Below are positions 41,624 through 50,713 of a stretch of 64,000 nucleotides of DNA, in pieces. The DNA is from Dietzia psychralcaliphila (GTDB lineage: Bacteria > Actinomycetota > Actinomycetes > Mycobacteriales > Mycobacteriaceae). The DNA lies in the NCBI RefSeq assembly GCF_003096095.1, contig NZ_CP015453.1, forward strand, positions 372,001 to 436,000. The letters run 5' to 3'. Under the pieces are notes generated by a model. The model was not told the origin of the DNA, searched no databases, and saw only the letters and a list, made by a program, of their open reading frames with translations. The translations under genes were made by a program, and so were the position numbers. Positions within the stretch are counted from its first letter, which is position 1, and each line of letters starts with the position of its first letter.

Positions 41624-44068
41624 GTGACCACACCGCAGACCGGACCCGGCGACACCACCACGACGGTGCAGTCCGACGCCTTCACGCTGTCCTACACCGG
41701 GTTCGATCCGGGCGAGGAGGGACTGCGGGAGACCCTCACCTCCACGGGAAACGGTTACCTCTGCACGCGCGGCGCTGCCGAATGGGAGGACGCGGACGGG
41801 GTCCACTACCCCGGGACGTATGTCCACGGTCTGTACAACCGCGCGACCACGATGCTCGGCGGGGTCCCGGTGCACAACGAGGACCTGGTCAACCTCCCCA
41901 ACTGGCTACCGCTCAAGCTCCGCATCGGCGGCGCGGAGGTGCTCCGGCTCGCGGACGTGGAGGTCCTGGACTACCACCACGAGCTCGACTTGAGGTCGGC
42001 CATGCTCACCAGGCGGCTGCGATTCCGGGACAAGGAGGGCCGCGAGACCGATCTGGTCAGCCGCCGGTTCGTCTCCATGGCCTCCTTGCACCACGCCTAC
42101 CTCGAGTGGACGATCACTCCGCTCAACTGGTCGGGAGAGGCCGAGGTGGTCACCGCGCTCGACGCGCGGGTCACCAACGACGGTGTGCCACGCTACCGCC
42201 AGCTCGAGAGCGACCACCTGCGACCGGGGAGCACGGTGTTCCCCGAGTCGAAGGTCATCGCCGTCAAGTCCAAGACGCGGCAGTCCGAGGTCGTCGTCAG
42301 CCTGGCCGCGCGCACCCTCGTCCGCTCGGCCGGGGAGGAGATCGACGTCCCGCGCGCGGACTTCCGGACCCCGGACTACATCCAACAGACGCTGAGCCTG
42401 GACCTCGAGCGCGGGGTCCCGGTCACCGTCGAGAAGTCGGTGTCACTGTTCACCTCGCGCGACCCCGCCACCGGGGACACGACCTTGCGGGCCTATCGGT
42501 CGGTGGCCCGCTCCCGGCCCTTCGAGGCCGCCTACGCGCACCATTGTGAGTCGTGGGACCGCCTGTGGCAGGCGTGTGACATGCAGGTGTTCGGCGACGA
42601 CGAGGCCCAGCACCTGCTGCGGGTCCACATCTGCCACATCCTGCAGACGTGCTCCCACCACACCGCGGACCTGGACGCCGGGGTGCCCGCCCGCGGGATC
42701 AACGGGGAGGCCTACCGCGGGCACATCTTCTGGGACGAACTGTTCGTGTTCCCCTTCCTCACCTTCCGCACCCCGGATGTCACCCGGGGCCTGCTGATGT
42801 ACCGCTACCGCCGGGTGTCGGAGGCGCGGGCGGCGGCCGACGCCGCCGGCTATGAGGGCTTCATGTTCCCGTGGCAGAGCGGGTCGTTGGGCACCGAGGA
42901 GACCCAGGAGGTCCACCTCAACCCGCTGTCCGGGAGGTGGGACGAGGACCTCTCCCACAACCAGCGCCACGTGAGCGCGGCCATCTTCTACAACGTCTGG
43001 CAATACGTCACCCTCACCGAGGACACCATGTTCCTCGAGTACCGGGGGGCGGAGATGATGCTCGGCATCGCCCGCTTCTGGTCGTCGATCGCCCACTACT
43101 CGCCGGAGCGGGACCGCTACGAGATCCACGGCGTGATGGGGCCGGACGAATACCACGAGAAATACCCCGGGTCGTCCGAGGGGGGCTTGCGGAACAACGC
43201 CTACACCAACGTCTTCGTCGCCTGGATCTGCGATATCGCGGCCAGCCTCCTCGATCTCCTGCCCGCTCCCCGCGCCGACGCGGTGCGCGCCCGGCTCGAG
43301 TTACGCGAGGAGGAGATCGCCCGGTGGAAGGACATGAGCCGCAAGATGTTCGTCCCGTTCCACGACGGGGTGATCAGCCAGTTCGAGGGATACGAAGACC
43401 TCGAGGAGCTCGACTGGGACGCCTACCGCGCCGAGTACGGCAACATCCAGCGGCTGGACCGGATCCTCAAGGCAGAGGGTGACACTCCGGACCGGTACAA
43501 GCTCGCCAAGCAGGCCGACGCGGTGATGCTGTTCTTCCTCTTCAGCGACTCCGAACTCAAGCGCATCGTCACCAGGCTCGGCTACGACTTCCCGGCCGAC
43601 GCCGCCCAGCGGACCATCGAGTACTACGACCAGCGGACCTCCCACGGGTCGACCCTGTCCTACATCACACATGCCGGCGTCCTGGCCCGGTTCGATCCGG
43701 ACGCCTCCTGGGAGCGGTTCAAGGTGGCGTTGGCCAGCGACGTCAACGACATCCAGGGTGGCACCACCCGCGAGGGGATCCACATGGGGGTCATGTCCGG
43801 GACGGTCGATCTGGTGCAGCGGTTCTACGCCGGGATGCGGGTCAGTGGCGGGATGCTGCGACTCGACCCCAACCTGCCCGGCGGGATCGACGGGGTCTCG
43901 TTCAACATGACCTACCTGCGATCACCGCTCACGGTGACGGTGATGAGGGACCGGGTCACGGTGCAGCACCGCGACGGGGTGATCGACGCGACCCCCGTGA
44001 AGGTTCGGGTGGGTGAGGAGGAGCGGATGGTCGCTGTGGGTGGCGCGGAGACCTTCACCCTGGCGTGA
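41624..44068 (+). CDS. glycoside hydrolase family 65 protein
   Basis: 814-residue cytoplasmic GH65 enzyme (alpha-glucoside phosphorylase or hydrolase, for example on trehalose, maltose or kojibiose). The N-terminal beta-sandwich (about 15-260) has STGNGYLCTRG. The (alpha/alpha)6 barrel contains GHIFWDELFVFPFL, the acid catalyst Glu509 in GVMGPDEYHE, SHGSTLS and the conserved QGGTTREGIHMG loop. The C-terminal beta-sheet closes the protein. HGSTLS and GGTTREG fit phosphate binding, so a phosphorylase is favoured, but substrate and reaction are not certain. The start is GTG with AGGG upstream. No sugar transporter or phosphatase is adjacent. Confidence 0.9.
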   Translation: MTTPQTGPGDTTTTVQSDAFTLSYTGFDPGEEGLRETLTSTGNGYLCTRGAAEWEDADGVHYPGTYVHGLYNRATTMLGGVPVHNEDLVNLPNWLPLKLRIGGAEVLRLADVEVLDYHHELDLRSAMLTRRLRFRDKEGRETDLVSRRFVSMASLHHAYLEWTITPLNWSGEAEVVTALDARVTNDGVPRYRQLESDHLRPGSTVFPESKVIAVKSKTRQSEVVVSLAARTLVRSAGEEIDVPRADFRTPDYIQQTLSLDLERGVPVTVEKSVSLFTSRDPATGDTTLRAYRSVARSRPFEAAYAHHCESWDRLWQACDMQVFGDDEAQHLLRVHICHILQTCSHHTADLDAGVPARGINGEAYRGHIFWDELFVFPFLTFRTPDVTRGLLMYRYRRVSEARAAADAAGYEGFMFPWQSGSLGTEETQEVHLNPLSGRWDEDLSHNQRHVSAAIFYNVWQYVTLTEDTMFLEYRGAEMMLGIARFWSSIAHYSPERDRYEIHGVMGPDEYHEKYPGSSEGGLRNNAYTNVFVAWICDIAASLLDLLPAPRADAVRARLELREEEIARWKDMSRKMFVPFHDGVISQFEGYEDLEELDWDAYRAEYGNIQRLDRILKAEGDTPDRYKLAKQADAVMLFFLFSDSELKRIVTRLGYDFPADAAQRTIEYYDQRTSHGSTLSYITHAGVLARFDPDASWERFKVALASDVNDIQGGTTREGIHMGVMSGTVDLVQRFYAGMRVSGGMLRLDPNLPGGIDGVSFNMTYLRSPLTVTVMRDRVTVQHRDGVIDATPVKVRVGEEERMVAVGGAETFTLA

Positions 44069-44153
44069 CGTTCAGCCGGGGTGGCGTTCAGCTGGGGCAG
44101 CGCTCAGCTCGAGGTGACACTCAACCCGAGGGGACACTCAGCCCGAGGTGACA
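44069..44153. repeat. 16-17-bp imperfect tandem repeat between convergent genes
   Basis: About five diverged units of the form CGTTCAGCCGGGGTGG / CACTCAGCCCGAGGTGA fill the gap after the GH65 gene and run into the last codons of the convergent membrane-protein gene. Confidence 0.7.
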
Positions 44154-44677
44154 CCGTGCCTCAACCGGCGCCGCTCCTCCTTCTCGCGGTGGCGGGCCTC
44201 GTGGCGCTCCCTCTCACGCTCGGTCTCCACCTCGTGGTCGTACGGGTTCCCCCGGAAGCGCCGGATCGAGTAGACGATTAGGGCCAGGCCGATCAGCCCG
44301 GAGGCGATCAGGCTCCCGCCGGTGCCCCAGCCGCCGATGAACCACCAGTCGGGATCGAATGGCCACCACCCTGGCGCCGGGGGATGTTCGCCCCAGTAGA
44401 TCCCGAGTCCGACGAGCCACGCCACCCCGAGGACCGACCCGGTGATCCTCGGCCAGGTCTGCACCCCGCGGGACGCGCCCTCGAGGGCCACACGCTTGAC
44501 GGGGTCGACCCGCTTCTCGAACCACTCGTACTGCTGGGAGAGCACCACCATGCCCGCGAAGAGTGTGAGCAGCCCGGGGCCGGGGAGGAACAGCGCGGCG
44601 ATGCCCAGAACGACGAGTGTCCATCCGAGCGTCTCGAGCGCCAGGCGCTTGGCCGCGACGTAACCGAGTCTTCTCAC
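44138..44677 (-). CDS. TIGR02611 (PGPGW) membrane protein
   Basis: 179-residue small membrane protein of the TIGR02611/PGPGW group. Two N-terminal helices surround the motif FLPGPGLLTLFAG (about 30-42), two further helices lie at about 80-95 and 118-140, and a highly charged C-terminal tail follows (about 150-179, alternating Glu/Arg). Function unknown. The start is GTG. It converges with the GH65 gene. Confidence 0.78.
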   Translation of the reverse strand: MRRLGYVAAKRLALETLGWTLVVLGIAALFLPGPGLLTLFAGMVVLSQQYEWFEKRVDPVKRVALEGASRGVQTWPRITGSVLGVAWLVGLGIYWGEHPPAPGWWPFDPDWWFIGGWGTGGSLIASGLIGLALIVYSIRRFRGNPYDHEVETERERERHEARHREKEERRRLRHGVTSG

Positions 44678-44722
44678 CAGACCATGGTGGCAGAGATCGG
44701 GCGGGCGGGTTCCACGGCGAGA

Positions 44723-45352
44723 TCAGGCCGGGACCGGCGAGCCGAACGCCCGTGCGGCTCGGACGCCCGCCTCGAGGTCGACCTCCGGCCACCCGTCGGG
44801 GGAGTGGAGGACAGCCGCCAGATCCCGGGCGGACAGCTGCGCACCGGCGGCGAGGAGCGCGTCGACCGCTCCGGCGGCGGGGGCGTCGAGCAGGGTGTCG
44901 TCGGCCAACTCGTCGATGATGTCCCGCACGGCCGCCGTGGTCACCGGGTAGATCTCCGGGTCGAAACCGTCGTCGGTCGGCTGGTCCAACCGCCACCACC
45001 CGGCCCCGTCCCAGCCGTACAGGAAGCCCAGGTAGAGGCCCTTGGACCGGGCGTGCTCGACGCCGCGACGCCACCACCCCGGAGCATCCCCGACGAGATC
45101 GGTCCCGGCCTCACCGGCGCGCCCGCTGCCCTCGGTGAGCGAGAACTCGTGGTGCCAACCGGCCAGGAGTGCGCGTCCCTCGCCGGGCCGGACCAGCGCC
45201 ATCCACATGCCCTCCTCCCCGCTCCAGTGCAGGGCGGAGGTGGACGGTGGGCTGTGCTCCAGGCCCACTGCCTGCCGCACCGCGGCGTCCACGGCGAGGA
45301 GGGAGACGATGTCGTCGGGCGTCGAGTCCAGGTCCACCGGGAGCAGGGCCAT
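44723..45352 (-). CDS. unknown protein, 209 residues
   Basis: Not recognised. A soluble protein rich in Trp, Asp and Gly: LLPVDLDSTPDDIVSLLAVD, a WHHEFSL strand, LGFLYGWDGAGWWRLDQP and a helical C-terminus (AAVRDIIDELAD, LSARDLAAVLHS). The length, acidic composition and high GC at third codon positions suggest a real gene. A GTG three codons upstream is another possible start; no ribosome binding site is obvious. It is divergent from the PhoX-like gene. Confidence 0.6.
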   Translation of the reverse strand: MALLPVDLDSTPDDIVSLLAVDAAVRQAVGLEHSPPSTSALHWSGEEGMWMALVRPGEGRALLAGWHHEFSLTEGSGRAGEAGTDLVGDAPGWWRRGVEHARSKGLYLGFLYGWDGAGWWRLDQPTDDGFDPEIYPVTTAAVRDIIDELADDTLLDAPAAGAVDALLAAGAQLSARDLAAVLHSPDGWPEVDLEAGVRAARAFGSPVPA

Positions 45353-45530
45353 GCGGGTCACACTAGGCCAAGTCGAGGGCTTGGTCGATTGTTCTTCGGT
45401 GAACAGTCGGCGAGCCGGGGATGGACGGCCGGACCCGGGTAGCGGGTACTCGGCCGCCCGCACCGGGTCTCCGCCGTGCGTTCACTGGCGCGACACCTCA
45501 ACGGCGCGTTGCCGTTTCCGCCGGGTCCTA

Positions 45531-45566
45531 GCGTCGGAGCCCGCGCGTCGGAGCCCGCGCGTCGGA
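45531..45566 (+). repeat. 14-bp tandem repeat, about 2.5 copies
   Basis: GCGTCGGAGCCCGC is repeated in the leader upstream of the PhoX-like gene. The 14-bp period would break a reading frame, in keeping with noncoding DNA. Confidence 0.8.
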
Positions 45567-45598
45567 ACGGCCGGCTGCGGGAAGAGGATAGCCGAACC

Positions 45599-47119
45599 AT
45601 GGAAGAAATCAAGATCGATCGTCGTAAGTTCCTCGTTGGCGCGGCTGCCGCCGGCGCGGGAATGTACGTCGCGGGCAACCTCACCGGCACCTTCACGGGC
45701 TCCGGTGCCATCGCGAGCGCCACGGGTGTCGGTACCGAGGGCTACGGGGACCTGGTGCTGGACCCGAACGGCCTGCTCGATCTGCCCGAGGGTTTCACCT
45801 ACTCGGTGGTCACCCACGCCGGTGAGACCACCATGGAGGGCGGCGCGAAGTCCCCGTCCGACCCCGACGGCGCCGGGTACTTCGAGGCCTCCGGGTTCCT
45901 CGGTTCGCTCGGAGTGGGCGCAGGGGGCGGGTTCCTCATCCTGAACCACGAGATCAGTAACAATGAGCCCCATGTCGTGCCGGTGACCGAGGGCGTCACC
46001 TTCGACGACCAGGCGGGCGGGGGCTGCACGGTGATCGCCGTCGACTCCAAGGGCGTACGCAAGTCGCAGTACGTGGGCGTGGCCGGCACGGTGAACAACT
46101 GCGCGGGCGGCGTCACACCGTGGGGAACGTGGCTCACCTGCGAGGAGACCGAGGTCCGGGCCGGCGGCAGGTCGCTCGCGGGAAAGACCGCGTCGGTGGA
46201 CCACGGCTGGGTCTTCGAGGTCTCGCCGGACACGGCGCTCAACCAGGCCCAGGCCGCGGTGCCCCTCAAGTTCCTCGGGCGTTTCGCCCACGAGGCCGTC
46301 GCGGTGCACCCCACCACCGGCGTCATCTACCTCACCGAGGACGCGGGCAATCCCAATGGCCACGTGTACCGCTGGACCCCGCCGGCGGGCTTCCGCCCCG
46401 GCACCGGTGCGCTCGCCGAGCTCGCCCGCTCGGAGGGCGGCGACACGGCCGGGACCTTCGAGATGATGCGGTGCGTCTCCGGGGGTGCGCACGTCCCGGA
46501 CCTGTCAGTGGCCACCACCGTCGGAACGACCTACCAGATCGAGTGGGTCGAGGTTCCGGGGCGTGACCGCCTCGCCGAGACCACCTCGATCCGTAGGCAG
46601 TCCTACGGCGAGCGCGGAACCCGCTCGCGCAAACTCGAGGGCGCGTGGTGGAAGGAGGGCGCGTACATCGTGGCGTCGTTCGCCAGGATGGGGGACGGTT
46701 CGGCGGCCGAGCACGACGGCCAGGTCTGGCGCATCGCACCGGACGGCGCGTCCATCACGCTGTATTCGATCTTCGGGAAGAACCCGGACACGTCCGTCGA
46801 GCTCGCTGACGGCGGGAGCTTCGACGGCCCGGACAACATCACGGTCTCGCCCCACGGCGGCGTAGTGATCTCCGAGGACGGATCCGGGATCCAGCACGTC
46901 GTGGGCGTCAACGACCGAGGTCAGGCATACCCCATCGCCCGCAACCGCGTGAGCAACTCGGAGTTCGCCGGCCCGGTGTTCAACGAGGACGGGTCGGTGA
47001 TGTTCGTCTCGATCCAGGGCGACGGCATCACCTTCGCGGTCACCGGCCCCTGGGCGCGCCTCGCCGGGAGCGCCGGCGCCGGCACCGGCTCCCTCGGCAG
47101 TGCGGGCCTGGGACGCTGA
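45599..47119 (+). CDS. PhoX/DUF839-family exported protein (Tat substrate)
   Basis: 506-residue PhoX-like beta-propeller protein. A twin-arginine signal is clear (DRRKFLVGAA, Arg8-Arg9). The body shows LILNHEISNNEP, NNCAGGVTPWGTWLTCEET, RFAHEAVAVHPTTGVIYLTED, SFDGPDNITVSPHGGVVISEDG and FAGPVFNEDGSVMFVSIQGDG, which match calcium/iron-dependent PhoX phosphatases including the CEE and DGPDN-type ligand motifs. It probably releases phosphate from organic esters at the cell surface. GAAGAGGA lies about 11 bases before the ATG. Confidence 0.87.
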   Translation: MEEIKIDRRKFLVGAAAAGAGMYVAGNLTGTFTGSGAIASATGVGTEGYGDLVLDPNGLLDLPEGFTYSVVTHAGETTMEGGAKSPSDPDGAGYFEASGFLGSLGVGAGGGFLILNHEISNNEPHVVPVTEGVTFDDQAGGGCTVIAVDSKGVRKSQYVGVAGTVNNCAGGVTPWGTWLTCEETEVRAGGRSLAGKTASVDHGWVFEVSPDTALNQAQAAVPLKFLGRFAHEAVAVHPTTGVIYLTEDAGNPNGHVYRWTPPAGFRPGTGALAELARSEGGDTAGTFEMMRCVSGGAHVPDLSVATTVGTTYQIEWVEVPGRDRLAETTSIRRQSYGERGTRSRKLEGAWWKEGAYIVASFARMGDGSAAEHDGQVWRIAPDGASITLYSIFGKNPDTSVELADGGSFDGPDNITVSPHGGVVISEDGSGIQHVVGVNDRGQAYPIARNRVSNSEFAGPVFNEDGSVMFVSIQGDGITFAVTGPWARLAGSAGAGTGSLGSAGLGR

Positions 47120-47136
47120 CGCTTGTCGCCCGCCGG

Positions 47137-47177
47137 CCGCGCCGACACCTCCCGCAGCTGGGGAGGTGTCGGCGCGG
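47137..47177. terminator. 17-bp stem hairpin
   Basis: Perfect stem CCGCGCCGACACCTCCC / GGGAGGTGTCGGCGCGG with a 7-base loop, 17 bp after the PhoX-like stop. Very stable, but with no T-run after it; probable terminator separating the PhoX-like gene from the P450 gene. Confidence 0.65.
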
Positions 47178-47236
47178 GGTGGCGCCTCTTCGCCCGACCG
47201 GCTGCGGCGGCACCAGTCGACTCCTACGGTGTGACC

Positions 47237-48538
47237 ATGGATAACGGTGTTCCCTCCGGCCCACGTCTGCCCGGTCTGGTGCAGGCTCTGCTCACATTGT
47301 CGGCACCCGCGGTCGTCTTCCCGGCCGCGGCCAGGCGTTACGGGGTGCCGTTCACTCTCGAACTCATGCCCAAGGGGCGGACGGTGGTCGCGGTCGCCGA
47401 CCCCGCGGACATCAAGGACGTGTTCGCCGGCTCGCCGTCGGTATTCCACGCAGGCAAGGGCAACGAGCTGCTCCGACCGCTGCTCGGGGACGACTCCCTG
47501 CTCCTCCAGGACGGGGATGCGCACGCCCGGGCCCGCCGCCTCCTGGCGCCCGCGTTCGGTCGGCGCGAGATCGCCGGGTACCGCACGTTGGTCGAGGAGG
47601 TCACCGCGGAGCAGCTGAGTCGCTGGCCGCGTTCCGGCCGGGTCCGCGCCCACGTCCTGCTCAACGAGCTCACGCTCGAGGTGATCCTGCGTGTGGTGTT
47701 CGGTGTGACCGACTCCGAGCGGCTCGACCGGATGCGTCCCGTGGTGGCCCGGACGGTCGACGCCGGCCCCGTGATGATGATCGGCCTGGCCATTCCCGCA
47801 CTGCGCCGTCTCTGGCCCTGGACCAAGGAGATCCGCGACCTCGCGAGCATCCACGTCTTCCTGGACGAGCAGATCGACTCGGCGCGCCGGGATCCCGCGC
47901 TCGCCGACCGCCGCGACCTGCTGGCGCTGCTGGTCCGCGCCTCCGCGGACGATGCGCAGGGCTTGACGGACGAGGAACTGCGGGACCAGCTGATGACCCT
48001 GCTGGCGGCCGGCCACGAGACCACCGCCACGGCGATGGCCTGGTCGATGCTCGAGTTGGCCCGGCACCCACACATCCAGGACCGGTGCGCGGCGGAGATC
48101 GCCCGGGGCGAGCAGACGGACTATCTCGACGCCGTGCTCAAGGAGTCACTCAGGCTGCACCCCGTGGTCCCGCTGGTGATGCGGGAGCTGCAGGAGCCCG
48201 CCACCGTGGGCGGCCGCACCTACCCGCGGGGCACCACCATCTCGCCGTCGATCATCCTGGCCCACCGGGCGCCCGCCGCCTACCCGGCGCCGAAGGACTT
48301 CGACCCGGAGCGCTTCCTCGGTGACGTCCCGACGCCCACCACGTGGTTGCCCTTCGGCGGCGGCGCCCGTCGGTGCATCGGCGCCTCCTTCGCGATGATG
48401 GAGGGCGAGGTGATCCTGCGGCAGGTGCTGGAACGCTATCGGCTCGACCGCGTGGGCAGCGGACGCGAGTGGCCAAGGGCGCGGAACGTGACGCTGTACC
48501 CCTGGCGGCGCGCGCGGCTGGACCTGCGTCCGAGGTGA
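47237..48538 (+). CDS. cytochrome P450
   Basis: 433-residue P450. Landmarks are PSGPRLPGLVQAL at the N-terminus, the I-helix AAGHETTA, ExxR in KESLRLHP, a PERF motif in FDPERFLG and the haem loop FGGGARRCIG with Cys380. The layout resembles the mycobacterial CYP135/137/138 group; I cannot name the substrate. A GTG six bases upstream is possible, but the ATG is preferred. No redox partner is adjacent; the ferredoxin near 16.4 kb is the only one in the window. Confidence 0.92.
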   Translation: MDNGVPSGPRLPGLVQALLTLSAPAVVFPAAARRYGVPFTLELMPKGRTVVAVADPADIKDVFAGSPSVFHAGKGNELLRPLLGDDSLLLQDGDAHARARRLLAPAFGRREIAGYRTLVEEVTAEQLSRWPRSGRVRAHVLLNELTLEVILRVVFGVTDSERLDRMRPVVARTVDAGPVMMIGLAIPALRRLWPWTKEIRDLASIHVFLDEQIDSARRDPALADRRDLLALLVRASADDAQGLTDEELRDQLMTLLAAGHETTATAMAWSMLELARHPHIQDRCAAEIARGEQTDYLDAVLKESLRLHPVVPLVMRELQEPATVGGRTYPRGTTISPSIILAHRAPAAYPAPKDFDPERFLGDVPTPTTWLPFGGGARRCIGASFAMMEGEVILRQVLERYRLDRVGSGREWPRARNVTLYPWRRARLDLRPR

Positions 48539-48602
48539 CCCAGCCTTACCGCAGTCGGCCATTGATGTGCGTTTCGGTGGAGATTTTCCTACCGTAGGGG
48601 GC

Positions 48603-49214
48603 GTGAACGCTTCTCAGTCGCCCTCGCCGCAGGCCGAAGCGCCGCGCGCCTCGGCTCCCCGCATGTACACGTGGATCTCCGAGACCGGCAGGGTGATCGA
48701 GCAGGTGAGAATCGTCCGCAAGGGCGAGTCCTCCCGTGCCCGCGGCCGTATCGTCTCCGCCGCACATCCCGACCACCAGGCATTCACGCTGGAATACCAG
48801 GTGGAGATCGGCTCGGACCTGGCGCCTCACCGGGTGCAGCTCACCGTCTCCACCGAGGAGTACGAGCGCACCATCGACCTGGTCCGCGACGCCGAGGGGT
48901 CCTGGCTGCTCGACGACCCCTCCGACATCCGCTCCCGCGTGGGCGGCGGTGGCGTAATCGACGTGGACGTGACGTACAGCGTGTTCTTCGCCAGCGTCAT
49001 CAGCCGACGGCTCGGCCTGCACTCGCAGCCGGGTTCGGTCGAGCAGCGGGTGCTCTCGGTGGACTCCCTGACGCTCGACGTCAGCGAGGACTCGGTCACC
49101 TTCTCCAGCGACGACGAGATGGTCCACGGGATCACGGCCACCGCGGCCACGAGCGCGACGGTCGACTCCGACGGGTTCATCGTCGACGTCACCGGGCTCA
49201 GCCGGAGGGTCTGA
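48603..49214 (+). CDS. putative glycolipid-binding domain protein
   Basis: 203-residue protein matching the putative glycolipid-binding family (PF06475-type beta-barrel): FTLEYQVEIGSDLAPHRV, RTIDLVRDAEGSWLLD, DVDVTYSVFFASVISRRL and VFF/LTLDV strands. The N-terminal 20 residues are Ser/Pro/Ala-rich. Relatives bind lipids in the outer envelope of mycolata and other bacteria, but the ligand is unproven. The start is GTG. The end overlaps the convergent tyrA gene by 17 bp. Confidence 0.7.
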   Translation: MNASQSPSPQAEAPRASAPRMYTWISETGRVIEQVRIVRKGESSRARGRIVSAAHPDHQAFTLEYQVEIGSDLAPHRVQLTVSTEEYERTIDLVRDAEGSWLLDDPSDIRSRVGGGGVIDVDVTYSVFFASVISRRLGLHSQPGSVEQRVLSVDSLTLDVSEDSVTFSSDDEMVHGITATAATSATVDSDGFIVDVTGLSRRV

Positions 49215-50145
49215 CCTCCAGCCCCGCTGCCCCCGCCCTGCGGAGTTCCCCGAGCCACCCCGGCGCCCCCGGGGTCACCGACACGGGTGCGCCGCCGCGC
49301 TCCGCCCGCGCCTCCTCGTAGGCGCGTCGCGCGCGGTGCCCCTCGTCGACGAGCGCCCCGAGCGTCCCCTCACCGGCCAGCGAGTCCCGGGCGGCCGTCA
49401 GATCTGCCAGGCATTCGTCGAGGACGGTGAGCAGTGCGTCCCGGTTGGGCTCGCAGATCGCCCGCACGAGGTCGGGCGCGGTGCCCGCCACGCGGGTGCC
49501 ATCGCGGAACGACCCGGCGGCCAGGGCCAGGGCGAGATCGCCGCCCCGGCCCCCCGCGGACGCCAGTGCCTCGGCCACCACGTGCCCCAGGTGGGAGATC
49601 CTCGCCACGGCAGAGTCGTGGTCGGCGGAGGTGGCCGAGACGACCCGGGCGCCGCAGTCCACCGCCATCCCGGCCACACGGGACCAGGTGGCGGGATCCG
49701 CGTCGTCGTCCGCGGCCACGAGCCACGTCGCACCACGGAAGAGTTCCGGGTCGGTGGCCGCCCAGCCGGAGTCCGCGGTACCGGCCATGGGGTGGCCGCC
49801 CACGAAGCGCGCGCCCAGCCCCCGCTCCCGCACCGCGGACAGGACCGGCCCCTTGACGCTCACCACGTCGGTCAGGGCCGCCCCGGGTGCGTGCTCGGCC
49901 ACCGCGTCGAGGATCGCGCCGAGGGCGGGGAGGGGGACGCCGACGACGACGAGGGCGTCCGCCCGCGCGGCCCGGCGGAGCGTGTCGGACAGATCCGTGG
50001 AGACGTGGAAACCGTCAGCCGACGCCGCCTCCGCGCCGGTGGCCGAGCGGTTCCATCCGAACGCCCGATCCGGACCCAGCGCCCGCAGCAGCGAACCGCC
50101 GATCAGACCCGCCCCCAGCACGCACACGTCCGTCACCGCCGTCAC
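49198..50145 (-). CDS. tyrA: prephenate dehydrogenase
   Basis: 315-residue TyrA that oxidises prephenate to 4-hydroxyphenylpyruvate with NAD(P) in tyrosine synthesis. The N-terminal Rossmann motif is GAGLIGGSLLRAL (11-23). The catalytic-region motif GGHPMAGTADSG contains the key His, and ISHLGHVVAEAL supplies the helical dimer domain. The GTG start reads VTAVTDVCVLGAG. The tyrA-tadA-partner order matches Rv3754-Rv3752c, supporting identity. Confidence 0.92.
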   Translation of the reverse strand: MTAVTDVCVLGAGLIGGSLLRALGPDRAFGWNRSATGAEAASADGFHVSTDLSDTLRRAARADALVVVGVPLPALGAILDAVAEHAPGAALTDVVSVKGPVLSAVRERGLGARFVGGHPMAGTADSGWAATDPELFRGATWLVAADDDADPATWSRVAGMAVDCGARVVSATSADHDSAVARISHLGHVVAEALASAGGRGGDLALALAAGSFRDGTRVAGTAPDLVRAICEPNRDALLTVLDECLADLTAARDSLAGEGTLGALVDEGHRARRAYEEARAERGGAPVSVTPGAPGWLGELRRAGAAGLEVRPSG

Positions 50146-50181
50146 CTGACAAGGTTCTCACAGCCGACTACGGTTGGGCCC

Positions 50182-50706
50182 ATGGCCAGCACCTCCGACC
50201 GAAGCACCCGCGACAGCGACAGCAACGACGACACTGTCACCGGTTCCGCGTTCGGGGTGTTGCAGGCGGGCGGCTCATGGCAGATCACCCGCCTGGACGA
50301 CGCCGCGTTGACCAGTCTCGACGACGCAGCCCGTCAGGTCCGTTCGCTGCGCACCGAGGGGGCCTCGTTCGGACTGATCGACGTCGACCACGAGTTCTTC
50401 GTGATCCTGCGTCCCGGTCCGTCCGGGATGCGACTCATGCTCTCCGACGCGACCGCCTCTCTGGACTACGACCTGGCGGCGGACGTGCTCGACGAACTCA
50501 ACGTGGACCTGCCGGACGATGATCTCGAGGACGCCGACCCGTGGGGCGAGGGGGACATGGCGATCCTCGAGGACGTGGGGCTGCCGCCCGGGGTGCTGGA
50601 GATCATCGTGTCGGAGACCGACCTCTACGCCGACGAGCAGCTGCAGTCGGTGGCCGAGCGGATGGGCTTCGGCGAGGAGCTCGAGCGGCACCTGCCCGAC
50701 TCGTGA
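50182..50706 (+). CDS. tRNA adenosine deaminase-associated protein (Rv3753c-like)
   Basis: 174-residue protein typically found directly upstream of tadA in actinobacteria: FGVLQAGGSWQITRL, FFVILRPGPSGMRLMLSD, DEL...LPDDDLEDADPWGEGDM and a C-terminal helix with SVAERMGFGEELERHL. The central acidic segment is characteristic. Its role with TadA is inferred from the invariant pairing; there is no known activity. The tadA gene begins 7 bp after it. Confidence 0.87.
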   Translation: MASTSDRSTRDSDSNDDTVTGSAFGVLQAGGSWQITRLDDAALTSLDDAARQVRSLRTEGASFGLIDVDHEFFVILRPGPSGMRLMLSDATASLDYDLAADVLDELNVDLPDDDLEDADPWGEGDMAILEDVGLPPGVLEIIVSETDLYADEQLQSVAERMGFGEELERHLPDS

Positions 50707-50713
50707 GGCGGCC

